A DNA stretch of 64,000 bases from Trichoplax adhaerens (lineage: Eukaryota > Placozoa > Uniplacotomia > Trichoplacea > Trichoplacidae): positions 1,043,328-1,107,327 of the forward strand of contig NW_002060948.1 of the NCBI RefSeq assembly GCF_000150275.1, read 5' to 3'. Within the stretch, counting starts at the first letter, position 1. Each line of letters begins with the position of its first letter. The notes below the pieces were generated by a model. That model had not been told where the DNA came from. It saw only the letters and a program-made list of their open reading frames with translations, and ran no database searches. This document shows, piece after piece, positions 15,501 to 26,821 of the stretch. The position numbers were made by a program, and so were the translations under genes.

Positions 15501-18500
15501 CGTGACGAAATTTTTCGAATTATTATCGCAAGGCCAGCCCAATTTAATGAATGAAGTTCGTCGGAAATGTTCTAGGCTTGTTACTATCATTGACTTTATT
15601 TCAGAGTTGTGCTTGCAGCCAAAAGCCCAGCAGTGGTTTGGGGATGAACCAGCTCTGTGTATGTGGAATTCTATTATTAAAGGCTTATGTACTCATCAGG
15701 ATAAGCCATTATTGTGTCAACTGCCTAAACGTGACAGAATTGACATTGAAACAGCAACCATTTTACTGGTAAAACGGTTTACATCTCATAATTATCCGAA
15801 TCAACAAAAGATTGTTGATATTATATATCGCCTTTTAGCCGTTAAAAATCACGATGATGGAAAATCTCTACAGTATCCTCGACAGTGTATCATTCCTAAT
15901 TTTTTTAGGAAATTACTCGCTCAAGTCATACTGCGAGATGAGTGCATCAATCTACAAATCAGATATTTTAAACCTCTGGAAGAATTTTCATTTCAAAGTA
16001 GTTTATCTCATCCTCGATTTACAATCGATCGCAAGAAGTATCTTTTTGAAGCAAAATTATCTGATAGCATCCATACTTTGATCGGTCCACTTTTAAATGA
16101 AAAAAATAATGTTATCATGGATAAAAAATTAGAACAGGCTGTCCAAAAGCAGCTAAGTAAGACTAAAAATGCTGGTGATGTTGAAGGCTATGGTGTTAAG
16201 ATGGTATCAATTCCAGCCAGTCAAAGATCATTAGATCAACTTGATAGTAATGACGATAATGATACCAGTGATGAAGAAGGATCATATGTAATATATTTCG
16301 GAGATTTTGCCTTTTTATTAAACTCGAAAGCGAAAAAATGCACAATTTCTCAAATTCTTCAGTATTTGATTGATAAAGAAGTGATCAATTTATCACAACC
16401 TATTATTGAGTTATACGTTTGTACCCACGATCTACCGAGACCGCCATCTCTACCAGGTACAGTATATTGTACAGTAGAAATAGTAATGGTAGGAAATATA
16501 ATTTTTACTAAATTGTAGACGGTTGTTATTACATTAATATAAATTTATCATTAAAATTGTATAGCTATACAACAATTGGACTGGTCAACACTTGCTCCTC
16601 TTCCATCGTTTTTAAGTACTTTCATTAAGGCTGGCTGCGCGCAAATATTGGGCAATAGAATTATCCCATCAATCAACGTTAACAACATTTATAGCTACTT
16701 GACTCCAATTCTTAAAACACTCTCTACTAATATTATGGCTGCTATGCCGCCGCATTCTTTATTAAGTTTTGGAATGTTTCTGAATTTGAATGGATTTGCT
16801 GAAAAGTTATTAAGTAATGAGACAAGCGCCAGATGGTTGTTTAGGCTAACTTCTGGGGTGGAAATTAGTACTGAAGGAGGTATGTCATGCGTAGATGTAA
16901 TAAATTTTGTATTTGCGTATTTCAGACAAATTGAACGAATAAATTTTGTACAAATAGAATTACTTAGTTATAATTTGGATATTTTGGGATTCTTTTTCAT
17001 TGTAGGGAATATCTCTACGGTTGCTGGTAAACTGTCCCTACCACTGAAGCCATTCACAGCATTGGAATCTTTATTTCATGAAATACAGTTTTCTTGCAGC
17101 GAAGGGATAGATTTACGGACGGAAGCTATCGAACTTGGAATTATGCACTTACTCATTACATGTTTAAAGATATTTGGTCACCTTGAACCGTTTATATCAA
17201 TAGATCAGAATTCGGTAGGGAAGCCGATTGCTAGTGCGATATACTTGTAACGTGCATTAAGCTTGTAGGCGCGGATATATTAAGGTGCTCTTTTATTAAT
17301 AGGAGACTCAACAGCTGGAACATTCCGGTGTATCTTGCAGCGACGTGCTAGGAAATAATGACCCAATGTCTTCTCAAAGGGAAAAAAGCAGAGACCATGA
17401 TTTATACTATATGGCAAAAGGGACAGGATTTGGAACAGGATCGATTGCGTCTAACTGGGATGTGGATCAACTGCTCATAGTTCAACAAATTGAAGAGTCT
17501 CATATTAACGCTATTTTGAATGTATGATTTTTAGAGTAGTTGTCTACAAATAAATATATTAAGCTTTCGTTTTTTTAATTTTTCATATTTGTTTATTATT
17601 AATAGGTGATCACATCCTTTCTGGAATATGACAAATCAACCTATTTATCGTTAGATACAAGAGTAAAAGATACGATATCCACAATTCTTAAGAAATTAGC
17701 TCTATTATTTAAAGAATCGAACTTTGTGGTTTTTATTAATAATTGTCTAAGGAATGACTCTGGTTAGCATTCTACTTTGCAATTCTCGAATACTTAATCA
17801 ACCTAAAATTAAATTTTTAAAAATCTTTATGTTAGTTTTAGATATTGCACACCATATTCCGATGTATCAGTCTTTATTAAATGTCGTACGTAATATTGCA
17901 AAATGGCCGACGTTAATTCCGCTACTAGCTCCGGACGTCACCTCAAGCGAAGGCTCTGATGGCGTCGTAGATTTTATTAAAAATTTAAAAAGCTGCATCG
18001 AAATTTATTTGGGAAGATTAAGGTGCTATTAATGCCTATACAGGAACGAATACGTTTATCATTCATAAAATTGTTGTTATTTAATTCCTTTTTGCATTAA
18101 TTATTAGGCCAAGTAAGAAAGGTACTTTTAAAAATGGCGATAAAATGATAGATGAAGGTAAGTTAACACCGGATTATGTGATGGCAACAAAGCTCTTCGA
18201 ATATTGAATCGACAATATAATACTGAATGGGATGGTGAGACCTTATTCAGTAATTTTATTGTAAACATTTATTTCAGGATTGCAGAAAGAAAACAAAGAA
18301 GATCAGGACAGAAAAAACATTGCTTCCTTGATTCCGAATATTTTAACTACTTTAGAGATAGTCGAAAATGGTATTGCTTCTTATAGAAATGTGAATGAAG
18401 ATATGCCAACGTTGGTTAACACGAATGCTGATATTAATGAAGAGCAACATGATGGTGATAGTGATCAAAATTATGTGGCAAAGATGAGATCGTTGCAGTT

Positions 18501-19781
18501 TGGTAGGCTATTCATAGATGATTGTTAACTAATTTAATTCAGTGTTCGAACTTGACGAATATTTGATGGATCGGCTTCGTTGTTGATTTAATAATATACT
18601 ATTTTTTCTTGCTACATTTTAAGATACTTACTGTATCACAACTGAAACGGATGAAAATGAAACGATATTTAACGTTCGCTATCACTATGCATCAGCCGTG
18701 CGTTCAGCAATAGCTAATGGTAGCGATTCTGGCAGTTCGGAGAGGGCTAGAAGGCTAGCTCAGGAAGCTGCGGCTTTGTCGAATTCCTTACCATTATCTG
18801 CCAGTTCTAGTGTGTTTGTCAGATGTGATGAAGAACGGCTAGACATAATGAAGGTAGGTCGGTACTATCTTACTTAGTTTGCAGCCAAACTAGTAATATA
18901 TTAATATACTATACATGTAGGTTATAGTTACGGGTCCTAGTGGAACACCATACGCAAACGGTTGCTTTGAATTTGATACCTACTTTCCGCCAGAATACCC
19001 AAATGTTCCTATGCAAATAACATTAATAACTACTGGTAATCATACCGTAAGATTCAATCCTAACCTTTACAACGAAGGCAAGGTAATTTTAATGCTCTGT
19101 ACTGTAATACCATTTAATGTTGTCCATGGATGATTTTACATTGATATTCTAAAGCTAATTAGCTGATTAATGGAAATAACTTTAAACCCTAATAGGTATG
19201 CCTGAGCATACTGAATACATGGGTTGGTAGACCAGAAGAAAAATGGAGCCCTCAGACCTCGAATTTTTTACAGGTTAACTTTTAAAGCCGTAATTAATTA
19301 TTGGCTGTTGCATCAACATTGAGTTTATTTCGATTTTGTATAGGTCCTAGTTTCGATTCAGTCGTTGATTCTGGTATCTGAACCTTATTTTAATGAGCCT
19401 GGATATGAAAGGTCATATAATACCCCTCATGGTCAGCAAGCGTCGTTAGAATATAGCGCAAATATTAGACAAGCGACAGTTCGTTGGGCAATGTTGGAAC
19501 AATTGCGTAATCCACCGTCAGGCTTTGAAGATGTAGGTACCAGTTTGTATTCGCTGTTTATTTTGTGAGTGCTGATAACTGCTAAAAACTTACTTTAGGT
19601 AATACAAAGTCATTTTGCAATGAAACGAAGTGAGATTTTAAAACAATGTCAAAACTGGAGAGAAGAGTATGAAGATATCGTAAAAAATCACAGCAAAAAA
19701 GCAAGTAAAGCGTTCGTGAATAGTCTGGAACTTCTAAAAAAGCACATTAATAAGTTACAGGAAGAATTGAAGAAATTATAA
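569..19781 (+). CDS. BIRC6: BIRC6 (BRUCE/Apollon): giant BIR-domain E2/E3 ubiquitin-conjugating enzyme, many exons
   Basis: This is a multi-exon gene from ATG 569 to TAA 19779-19781. In animals BIRC6 is a very large cytosolic/Golgi-associated protein that ubiquitinates caspases, SMAC and LC3. In order I read: an N-terminal WD40-like start ([20 protein letters not shown]); a BIR domain (3310-4122); more propeller blades (4420-6350; the exon at 4895-6055 is the largest); a first beta-sandwich (about 6480); helical-repeat exons; a second beta-sandwich (9050-9300, [19 protein letters not shown]); a third near 13770-13960 ([16 protein letters not shown]); a ubiquitin-like-region exon (16280-16460); the motif [19 protein letters not shown] (17418); and the C-terminal UBC domain. 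Order and motifs match the vertebrate protein (about 4,850 aa); this copy looks shorter. Clear junctions include 758/2671, 3219/3310, 3548/3662, 3707/3888 and 3970/4047. Intron 1 (759-2670) shows nothing else. The frame is irregular near 13405-13460. Confidence 0.95.
3310..4122 (+). other. BIRC6: BIR domain exons of BIRC6
   Basis: Four exons (3310-3548, 3662-3707, 3888-3970, 4047 to about 4122) encode the helix leading in ([20 protein letters not shown]), the core ([35 protein letters not shown]) and the zinc-closing end ([14 protein letters not shown]). The zinc ligands are present as Cys-x2-Cys (CFTC), a His in SEHERH and the final Cys of CPNC. The spacing is that of a type II BIR, as in vertebrate BIRC6. 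A functional zinc-binding fold is therefore expected. In the family this domain contributes to binding of IAP-antagonist and caspase partners. Confidence 0.92.
18625..19781 (+). other. BIRC6: C-terminal UBC (E2) domain exons of BIRC6
   Basis: Exons from about 18625 encode the lead-in ([17 protein letters not shown]), the E2 core ([65 protein letters not shown]) and a charged coiled tail ending KLQEELKKL, then TAA at 19779. The catalytic cysteine is the Cys of [10 protein letters not shown], codon 19199-19201, just after an intron acceptor. As in the known family, the canonical HPN tripeptide of ordinary E2s is replaced by RFNPNLY. The active site looks intact, so the gene should encode a working enzyme. 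Confidence 0.95.
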
Positions 19782-22424
19782 TTATTCATTTAATAAATTA
19801 GAATGGTATTGCTTTGCAGTATTGCGAGCGTGATATATAATCGTTTACTCATTGTACAGCGTTACGTATATTCCTTCATATCTACAAATAGTACTATCTA
19901 ATCTGCAGCAGAATGTTCAGCATGCATAGTATTAAGAGATTTGCCACATCATCTAAATAAAATGTTATCCTTTGCTTTGCTTACCAAGTCTATTCTGACT
20001 TATGGGTTAGTTAAATATGATATCTTATCATTATTTTTGTTATATCCTATCGTAAGTCAATACCTGTATGCTATGAACATTATTATTAATGATGATCTAG
20101 CGCATATGTTCCAATTACAATTTTAAATGCAAAATATATATATAAGTGCTACATACGTATAAAAAAGCTCAAAAATTAATCAATGAATCAGTTAAATTGT
20201 TTTTACGATTTTAATATGACATCAACTAATACATGTATACTTTCAATAGAAGTGTACGAAGTAGCAAGAATAATGTTCATACTGCAACTGTTTATGTAGC
20301 AGTTGTCGATTTTTGTTAATTAATCACAATGTAGTAAATGAATTTTGCATCTACTGTTGTGAAAATGGGGATACGAAGAGATTGGGTTATGATGAATCTT
20401 TCACTTTTTTTAAAGAAAATTGAAAGAAGTATTAAAATTATATGTTTGATTTAAAAAGCGAACAATAAACCGTATAGTAATAAGAAGTTTTAATTGATGA
20501 AATATGGATGTCAAACACTGCGTAATAGCATAATATTGGATTAGTATTAAGTAACAAATTCTGGTAAATTAATTACTGTACTCCTAAAATATCAATAGGT
20601 CACTTGATAGCTGAAACACATTTTACTGTAAGTATACTAAATTGAGGAGCATTTTTGTAAACGAAGAAATCTTAGTTCATTTGGTGTCGGAAATCAAACT
20701 TTGCTTAAAGATGGTATGGTATGGCATTTTTTGATGCCTAGCTAATTTTAACCCTACTACTATATATCGTATGTAATATACGAGTATAGATTCCTATATT
20801 TACTGCATACTTAGATCAATATTTCTTCGCGCTTTTCGAATATATATTTACCGCTTCATTAAGTATATCCTTGATCGATTATTACTTAAAATTGGTAGAA
20901 GGTGCATTCGCTTTTAATCAGATATAAATATTTACACAAATGATAGCTACGAACTGAGGAATATTTACTTATCGTTTTTAATTCATTTCTCGTAAATACG
21001 CGTATATAACTAACTACTCAGATTTGTAATTTTTCATTTATCAATAAATATTACAGCTGCTATACAATCTGATTCCTTGCCTAATCAGGTATAGTAGTCA
21101 TGATGAACTATTCTTAAGACTATCAAGGGGCGTTATATCAATAAATTAATATGCTGTCCATATCGTCACGTCATGAGAATCTATGTGCAAGATGAAATCA
21201 ATCATTTACAACTTTCGAACATTTCTATACAGTATACTCTATTGATAAATTACGTTACTTTTTATAGGTAGGAAAATCTGAAATAGGTTTATCAATAGTA
21301 TAATTAAAATTCTATTGATAGTAAATTTACTCCAAATGAAGAAACACTACAGCTATCATGCAATTTGATTTTCTCAGCCATGTTAAAATATGAGTACACA
21401 ATTTGATATTAAAATACCGTACGAAAACAGCAGTGATAATGAAACATATTTATTAGGTTATACGTATGCCGCTTGTATACTACTGTACAAGTGTACATAC
21501 GATATCACGGCAGAACAGGCTAAACACCAACGTTATCGAGGCTTTACATATAATAGTGTGTTGTTAATATATTAATTAATGTCATTGCAGTCTATGATTT
21601 AAAATTGATCGATTAAAGATCACAAAACCGAGATAATTTAGTGAATGCTTAGGGCTACTGTGTTGGCTTTACAAATAATAATGATAATATAATAATTAGT
21701 TGATAGAAGCGAATGTCAAACTCAACTACTGAATAACTTTAATATTATATAATATGTTACGCCAATATTGTCAATTTATAGTAGTACCGCTCTTACAGTA
21801 TATTAATAAGCTGAGCTAATACTGTATTCGTCTACATTACTGTGTATCGTTTTAAGACAAGACCTATGCATTAACCTCAACAAGCATGATCGAATTTGTT
21901 ATAGAAGCAGCTATTTAGTTAAGGCACGAAATACAGCGTATTTTATAAGCTATGGCGGTCATTAAGGCAAATAGATCAGTTTTAATACATGCTCGACGTG
22001 CATTTATGATTGTATGATGAATAGCATAAGAGCAACGAATCTAGTCAATTTAAGACTGTGCCTACTGTACTGTATGTATATGGATTGGAGGAAGGTTAAA
22101 ATGATAATTACATAATTGATATTATTATTACGTAGATTCCTAAGTGTATATATACTGCGTATAACAACATACAGTCGTGTAAATTTATGAATAGTATCAA
22201 GAAGGTAAGATAGTGATCGATAAAGTCATGAATTAGCGAATTAATATGATTAATGATGCATCTTCATTTATTCTCTTGGAGTAGGTGATATAAAAGCTAT
22301 GCAGTTTCGGTATTTATGGCAAAGCGTTTGCAAGGTCACACTGAAGATACATTCTTATATACAAGCACGAGTCCACATTTCATGGAAGCAAGACGAAATC
22401 CTATCCAAAGGCTGACGGAACATT
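19782..22424. other. intergenic, BIRC6 3' side
   Basis: AT-rich sequence with scattered AATAAA-like signals (one follows the BIRC6 stop at 19792) and only short open frames, such as those at 19941 and 21390. I recognise neither and treat both as chance. The region holds the convergent 3' ends of BIRC6 and the mitoregulin-like gene. I see no RNA gene or transposon. Confidence 0.6.
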
Positions 22425-22607
22425 TCACATTTTATCTAATTCACTGTCGACTTCGCTGATTTTACTTTGCAATATTCTTTTCTTAGCTCGTAGGTACTTC
22501 CTGCGAACTGAACCGATCTCGTAGCCGCAAACCATTCCTCCAACAAAGACCAACGTCAAAACTACAGTAAATGTAGTTTTACTCATGGATAGACTGTCAC
22601 CACTCAT
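22425..22607 (-). CDS. MTLN: mitoregulin-like single-pass microprotein (60 aa)
   Basis: A single-exon frame runs from ATG 22605-22607 to TGA 22425-22427, with a good initiation context (AAAG before ATG, A at -3). It encodes a short N-terminus, one hydrophobic segment (residues about 12-29, FTVVLTLVFVGGMVCGY), then a basic amphipathic tail (VRRKYLRAKKRILQSKI) and an acidic end. Vertebrate mitoregulin (56 aa, inner mitochondrial membrane, linked to fatty-acid oxidation, supercomplexes and cardiolipin binding) has the same size and layout. By eye it aligns without gaps over about 50 residues, sharing the G-x3-G spacing, the RR-x-YL motif, KR, LQ-x-K and a terminal LD. About 15 positions are identical, most others conservative. 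A likely 5'UTR splice acceptor lies just upstream (near 22636). It diverges from FCF1 by about 1 kb. Family assignment comes from remembered sequence, not a search. Confidence 0.75.
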   Translation of the reverse strand: MSGDSLSMSKTTFTVVLTLVFVGGMVCGYEIGSVRRKYLRAKKRILQSKISEVDSELDKM

Positions 22608-23579
22608 CTTTACAATCAACAAGCTCTGGTCCTAGGTAGGCAAAGAGAGATTTAAGTTAGTCAATCCTGTAAATATCTCAACGACGGATGAAATATGGTC
22701 TACTTATTGAATTGATCATACAACATTGAAAGTATTCCCTAAACTAATATATATGATTCGTATTGCATTATCAGCTACAAAAAAAAGGGAGGCAATCTTC
22801 TTGAAAATGCTAGAGTGATAAAAAAGACTTTACCAAGGATATTTAGATGAATTAAAATGGAGAGATAGAATCAAGGAGTTCGATTAATAGCAGGTTTTAA
22901 TTTTCCTGTCGTTATGGACTGATCAAGTTAGCTTATAATATTCCTCCACCCTTGATGGACTATTTTAATTGGCTCGAGGGAAAGACTTCTGTTGGTGCCG
23001 CTCCTATAGAATTTACTATAGCCAAATCGCTGTATTATAACAAAGAAAGTACCGGGATTGATCCCGTTATAGGGAATCGACGATGCCAGTCTCTCAAGAG
23101 TGATTTATATATTAGGTGATATCATGTTTGGGATATATGATAGTCCTGTTATCATCAAACTTTTGGTCACGAGGAGCCTTCAGACCATGTGATAGGCTGC
23201 CCTCAAGGTTCTTGTATGCTTTTTGGTACTGTACGCGATCGCCTTGAATACTAACTATAATTAGTATAGCGTTGGGCGTGATCTACCGCAACTTGTACCG
23301 TAGAACTTGATCGATGATGAGGTGATTTGGCTTTGGCCATGCACAACGAGATTTAAACCAACTGCAGCAGCGGCTTGCAAGCTGAGTAATAAAGTGTTGA
23401 AAGTGCAAAAGCTAGGAAGAAAATTGGACTGGAAGGATAGAAAAAGACTCACAAGTTGTTAAACAGCTACTACCAGTTTACAAAGGACATCCAATTTTGA
23501 ACGATATACAGTATATCTGACGGCTTAACCGATCACAAGGCAACGACGAGTTATCGCGCTGCAGAATTCCTGATCGAAA
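22608..23579. promoter_or_regulatory. divergent spacer between mitoregulin-like gene and FCF1
   Basis: About 970 bp separate the two start codons on opposite strands. It should contain both promoters and the 5' leader exons. A probable acceptor for the minus-strand leader is near 22636. A minus-strand open frame at 23261-23452 is unremarkable and probably chance. No TATA box or other clear element stands out. Confidence 0.45.
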
Positions 23580-26182
23580 ATGGTAAGTCATGGAGAGGAC
23601 GTATTGCTATAAACTGAAAATTGAAAATGCTTTGCCTCTTTAATGCATATTTTCCACCTTTTTCAACCATCATGAATCGTTGTTAACCTATAAATAGAGA
23701 CTGTATCTCACTTTGGGATCAAAATACTTGCTGTTACTTACATCTTGAAAACTAATATGGAGAAGATAGTATTCTAATTGGCATAGCAACTGCACACATA
23801 GTCAGTCACTATTCGCATAATAGACCGTTGTACAGTATATCAAATTGCCGGAAATGCTCATGAAGAATTGCCCGTCTAATTCACGATAATAATTATCGTG
23901 AATGATCAATTTACGAGCTTATACCTAATTCACTTACAACACTACTATACAGTACAGCGTATTGATATGATGTCTATCATACGTGAAGTTCTTATATTGT
24001 TACGCTATATAAATCCAATGAAAGTAGCTCAGTTATCCGTCAGACTTGGAACGTTATAGAACTCCTCAGGTTCTACATTGAATTCCTTGCTAGTACGTAT
24101 GGATCAGTCTAGCAGATTCAGTAGACATGAATAGTGAACAAATGAGTGTAAATGAAGTCTATACCTGTAGATTACACTTGTACGATTCTATAGACAGTAT
24201 CATGTATTATGGCACATGCCAAGCAAGGAGCTATGTTCAGGATTGCAGTTACTAATCAGTAGGAAATGAGACATTTTAGTTATATCTTTTAGCTCTTTGT
24301 AATGAATGGAGCCTATGGAAAGGATAGAGAGAAATAAGCTTCTGTTTGATATCGAAATTTTTTATTCACTAATAACAGGGAAAGGCCAAAAGAACTAGAA
24401 AATTTGCAGAAGTTAAGCGCCTAATCAATCCTAAAGACCCAAGAATGTAACTATTTCATTAACTATGAATATTTACTTTTGCCATCACTTACTGCCTAAA
24501 TGAAATATTCAAAGTACCGTTTTAAATAGAGAATCTATGGATTTACTTTTTACATTGGAAATTTACTTTCATGTGTAGGAGATACAAATGTGATTTATGT
24601 TAAAATGAAAATTACTGCTGTATATTGAGTTAATTGCAACGAAATTTTGTCAGGAGATTGTCATACCTGATACCTACGTTCTTGTGATTTACACACTACA
24701 ATATCGACCGGATAGCCTCCTTTGTAAATACTTTATGTCAAAATGTTACAAAACGGACTAAATGAGTACCAACAAATTAATATACAGTAGGTCTTTACAT
24801 CATGCTATGCGTTAATACGCATGATTTTATATTATTTAAGAAGGATATTCCATAAATTTTAATTCATGGAGCCTTTACATAAATAATATTACGACGATTA
24901 AAATACACGCTATTTTATAAACGGTTTATAATGTATGCTATATCTAACCTAGTTTGATGTGGTATTCTTGCAGCAAAGACAACAAACCCAGTAAAAAGAA
25001 AGACAATAAATCTGAAGACCAAGTTCGAAGACTGTAAGTCTTTAGTTCTTTATCGCTTTGTTAAATATTGATTTTATTACCATATATATTCAATAAGATA
25101 AGCTGCATGATGATCTAAATTGGAATGCTGCTCTTCCATGCGCAATGTATGCTAGATATTTTTAACTAACACAGTACTTGGTTATTTATTCAATTTGTAG
25201 CCAGCCAATCTTCTCTTCCCTCTATTTTCGCTACAATACTCAACTAGGGCCGCCTTATCATATCATTGTAGATACAAACTTTATTAACTTTTCCATAAAA
25301 AATAAGCTCGACATTATGCAGTCTATGATGGGCTGCTTATATGCTAAGTGTAAGCAGATTTATAACTTGTTTTCTTTCGATTTTAGCCATTTATTGCATT
25401 TCTAAGTGATGTTAATATGCTAAAATTTGATCACATGCATTTTTGGGCTAAAGTGGCAAGTTCTGATTGAATGATGTAGGTACTCCTTGTATAACTGACT
25501 GTGTTATGGGAGAATTGGAAAAATTAGGACCCAAGTATAGGGTTGCCCTAAGGTAGATTTTTAAACATCAATCGATGGTACTTTGGTTAACAATAGTATT
25601 GCTTGTATAGTAATTGTGAATATTTTTGCAGAATTGCGAAAGATCCACGATTCGAGCGTTTACCTTGTATGCACAAGGGTACTTACGCTGACGATTGTAT
25701 TGTCGAAAGAGTCAGCAGTGTAAATAGCAACTTCTAATTTCTTTCTTTTAATGCTGCATACTATACAATATGTTGCTGAACATGAAAACTGATTATTTTT
25801 TCCTTCTTTATACAGCAAAAGTGTTACATTGTAGCTACCTGCGATAGAGATTTAAAAAGGCGAATCAGAAAAATACCTGGAGTCCCGATCATGTATATTT
25901 CTCAGCATAAGTAAGTAATATCAGAATATAGTGCATTGAAGTATTAAGTGAAACTAACACGTTTCATGATACCGATCGTTATATCTTAGGTATACAATAG
26001 AGCAAATGCCAGATGCGTTTGGAGGTAAAAGCAATGAAACTTTATCTATTTACTGTTATGCTTATTGATTTTATTTAGCGATTGTTTGTAATCGGCGTTA
26101 TTTACACGATATAGCAACAAATCCTTTACGATAACATGGTAATCGATTGTATTTCTTCTTGTTTTTAGCACCTAGGATTTAA
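23580..26182 (+). CDS. FCF1: FCF1/UTP24, small-subunit processome PIN endonuclease
   Basis: FCF1 cleaves pre-rRNA at early sites (A0/A1/A2 region) within the nucleolar SSU processome. I can assemble the gene nearly end to end: an exon containing only the start codon (23580-23582, then GTAAGT); 24379-24446 ([20 protein letters not shown]); about 24974-25033 (lysine-rich [16 protein letters not shown]); 25199-25351 ([20 protein letters not shown]); 25480-25551 ([20 protein letters not shown]); 25632-25718 ([20 protein letters not shown]); 25816-25910 ([20 protein letters not shown]); 25991-26030; and 26169-26182 ending APRI-TAA. The PIN-domain acidic residues (VDTN, TDCVMGE, YADD, CDRD) are all present, so the nuclease should be active. 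Length (about 200 aa) matches the family. Identity to vertebrate FCF1 is very high outside the N-terminal lysine-rich part. Confidence 0.96.
23879..23903. repeat. near-perfect palindrome, 12-bp arms, in FCF1 intron 1
   Basis: ATTCACGATAAT, one A, then ATTATCGTGAAT. The arms are exact reverse complements. It lies in the long first intron of FCF1. It could form a hairpin or bind a dimeric protein; no function can be assigned. Confidence 0.85.
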
Positions 26183-26792
26183 CTGGGCTATTCTCTGTAA
26201 TTATTTCAGCGAGTTATGGTGATTTCATCCAGTAGTATCCTGTAGTGTTATGATACTGTAAGCGTTACTACAGACTATCTTATTAATGTGAATGAAGGCA
26301 CCTTCAAATACAAGCTGTCAACAAGCGATTACATTATAATATTATATCTAGTAATGATATTTATTCAATGGTCCTTCCTAGTATAATTATATAATAGAAC
26401 TAAATCAGATTCACTGTAGTTTCTGCTGTAAATAACTTGTAAAATGATGTTCATCACAATAAATTAGATTGCTTTTATTTGATCAATGAATAATTACAGA
26501 ACCTATAGCCTTGATTATGTCGTATGATTACGCTAGTGATGTCAAGTCATCCCATTATCAGATAAACAAAAATGTCTTAGCTACAGTATCACCTACTATC
26601 CGCCTGCTTGTACTATCGTGAGATACTGTCAAGCAAGTTCAACTATAATGTACGTATATTTTACTCGCATACGCGTATGCCGATCTTAAACAAACAGAGA
26701 GTAATGAAAATCGGAATGCAGGGTAAAAGGCTTACATAACATGGTGTACACATGATCAGTTATGTTATATTGTAACTGGCAAGGTACTACGA

Positions 26793-26821
26793 CATGGACT
26801 ACTAAGACTTAGTAGTCCATG
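26793..26821. repeat. perfect inverted repeat, 14-bp arms, 1-nt spacer
   Basis: CATGGACTACTAAG, A, CTTAGTAGTCCATG. The flanks on both sides add GTAC words (GGTACTACGA before, GTACTGTGTAC after). The TAGTCCATG core recurs near 30430 and, in variant form, near 50755, next to further TAC/GTAC words. It is probably a member of the fold-back family seen throughout the window. Confidence 0.85.

Noticed and set aside
22425-22622. Five-codon N-terminal extension of the mitoregulin-like protein
   Set aside because: The extended start is TTG, while an ATG in good context lies five codons downstream and gives the family-like length.
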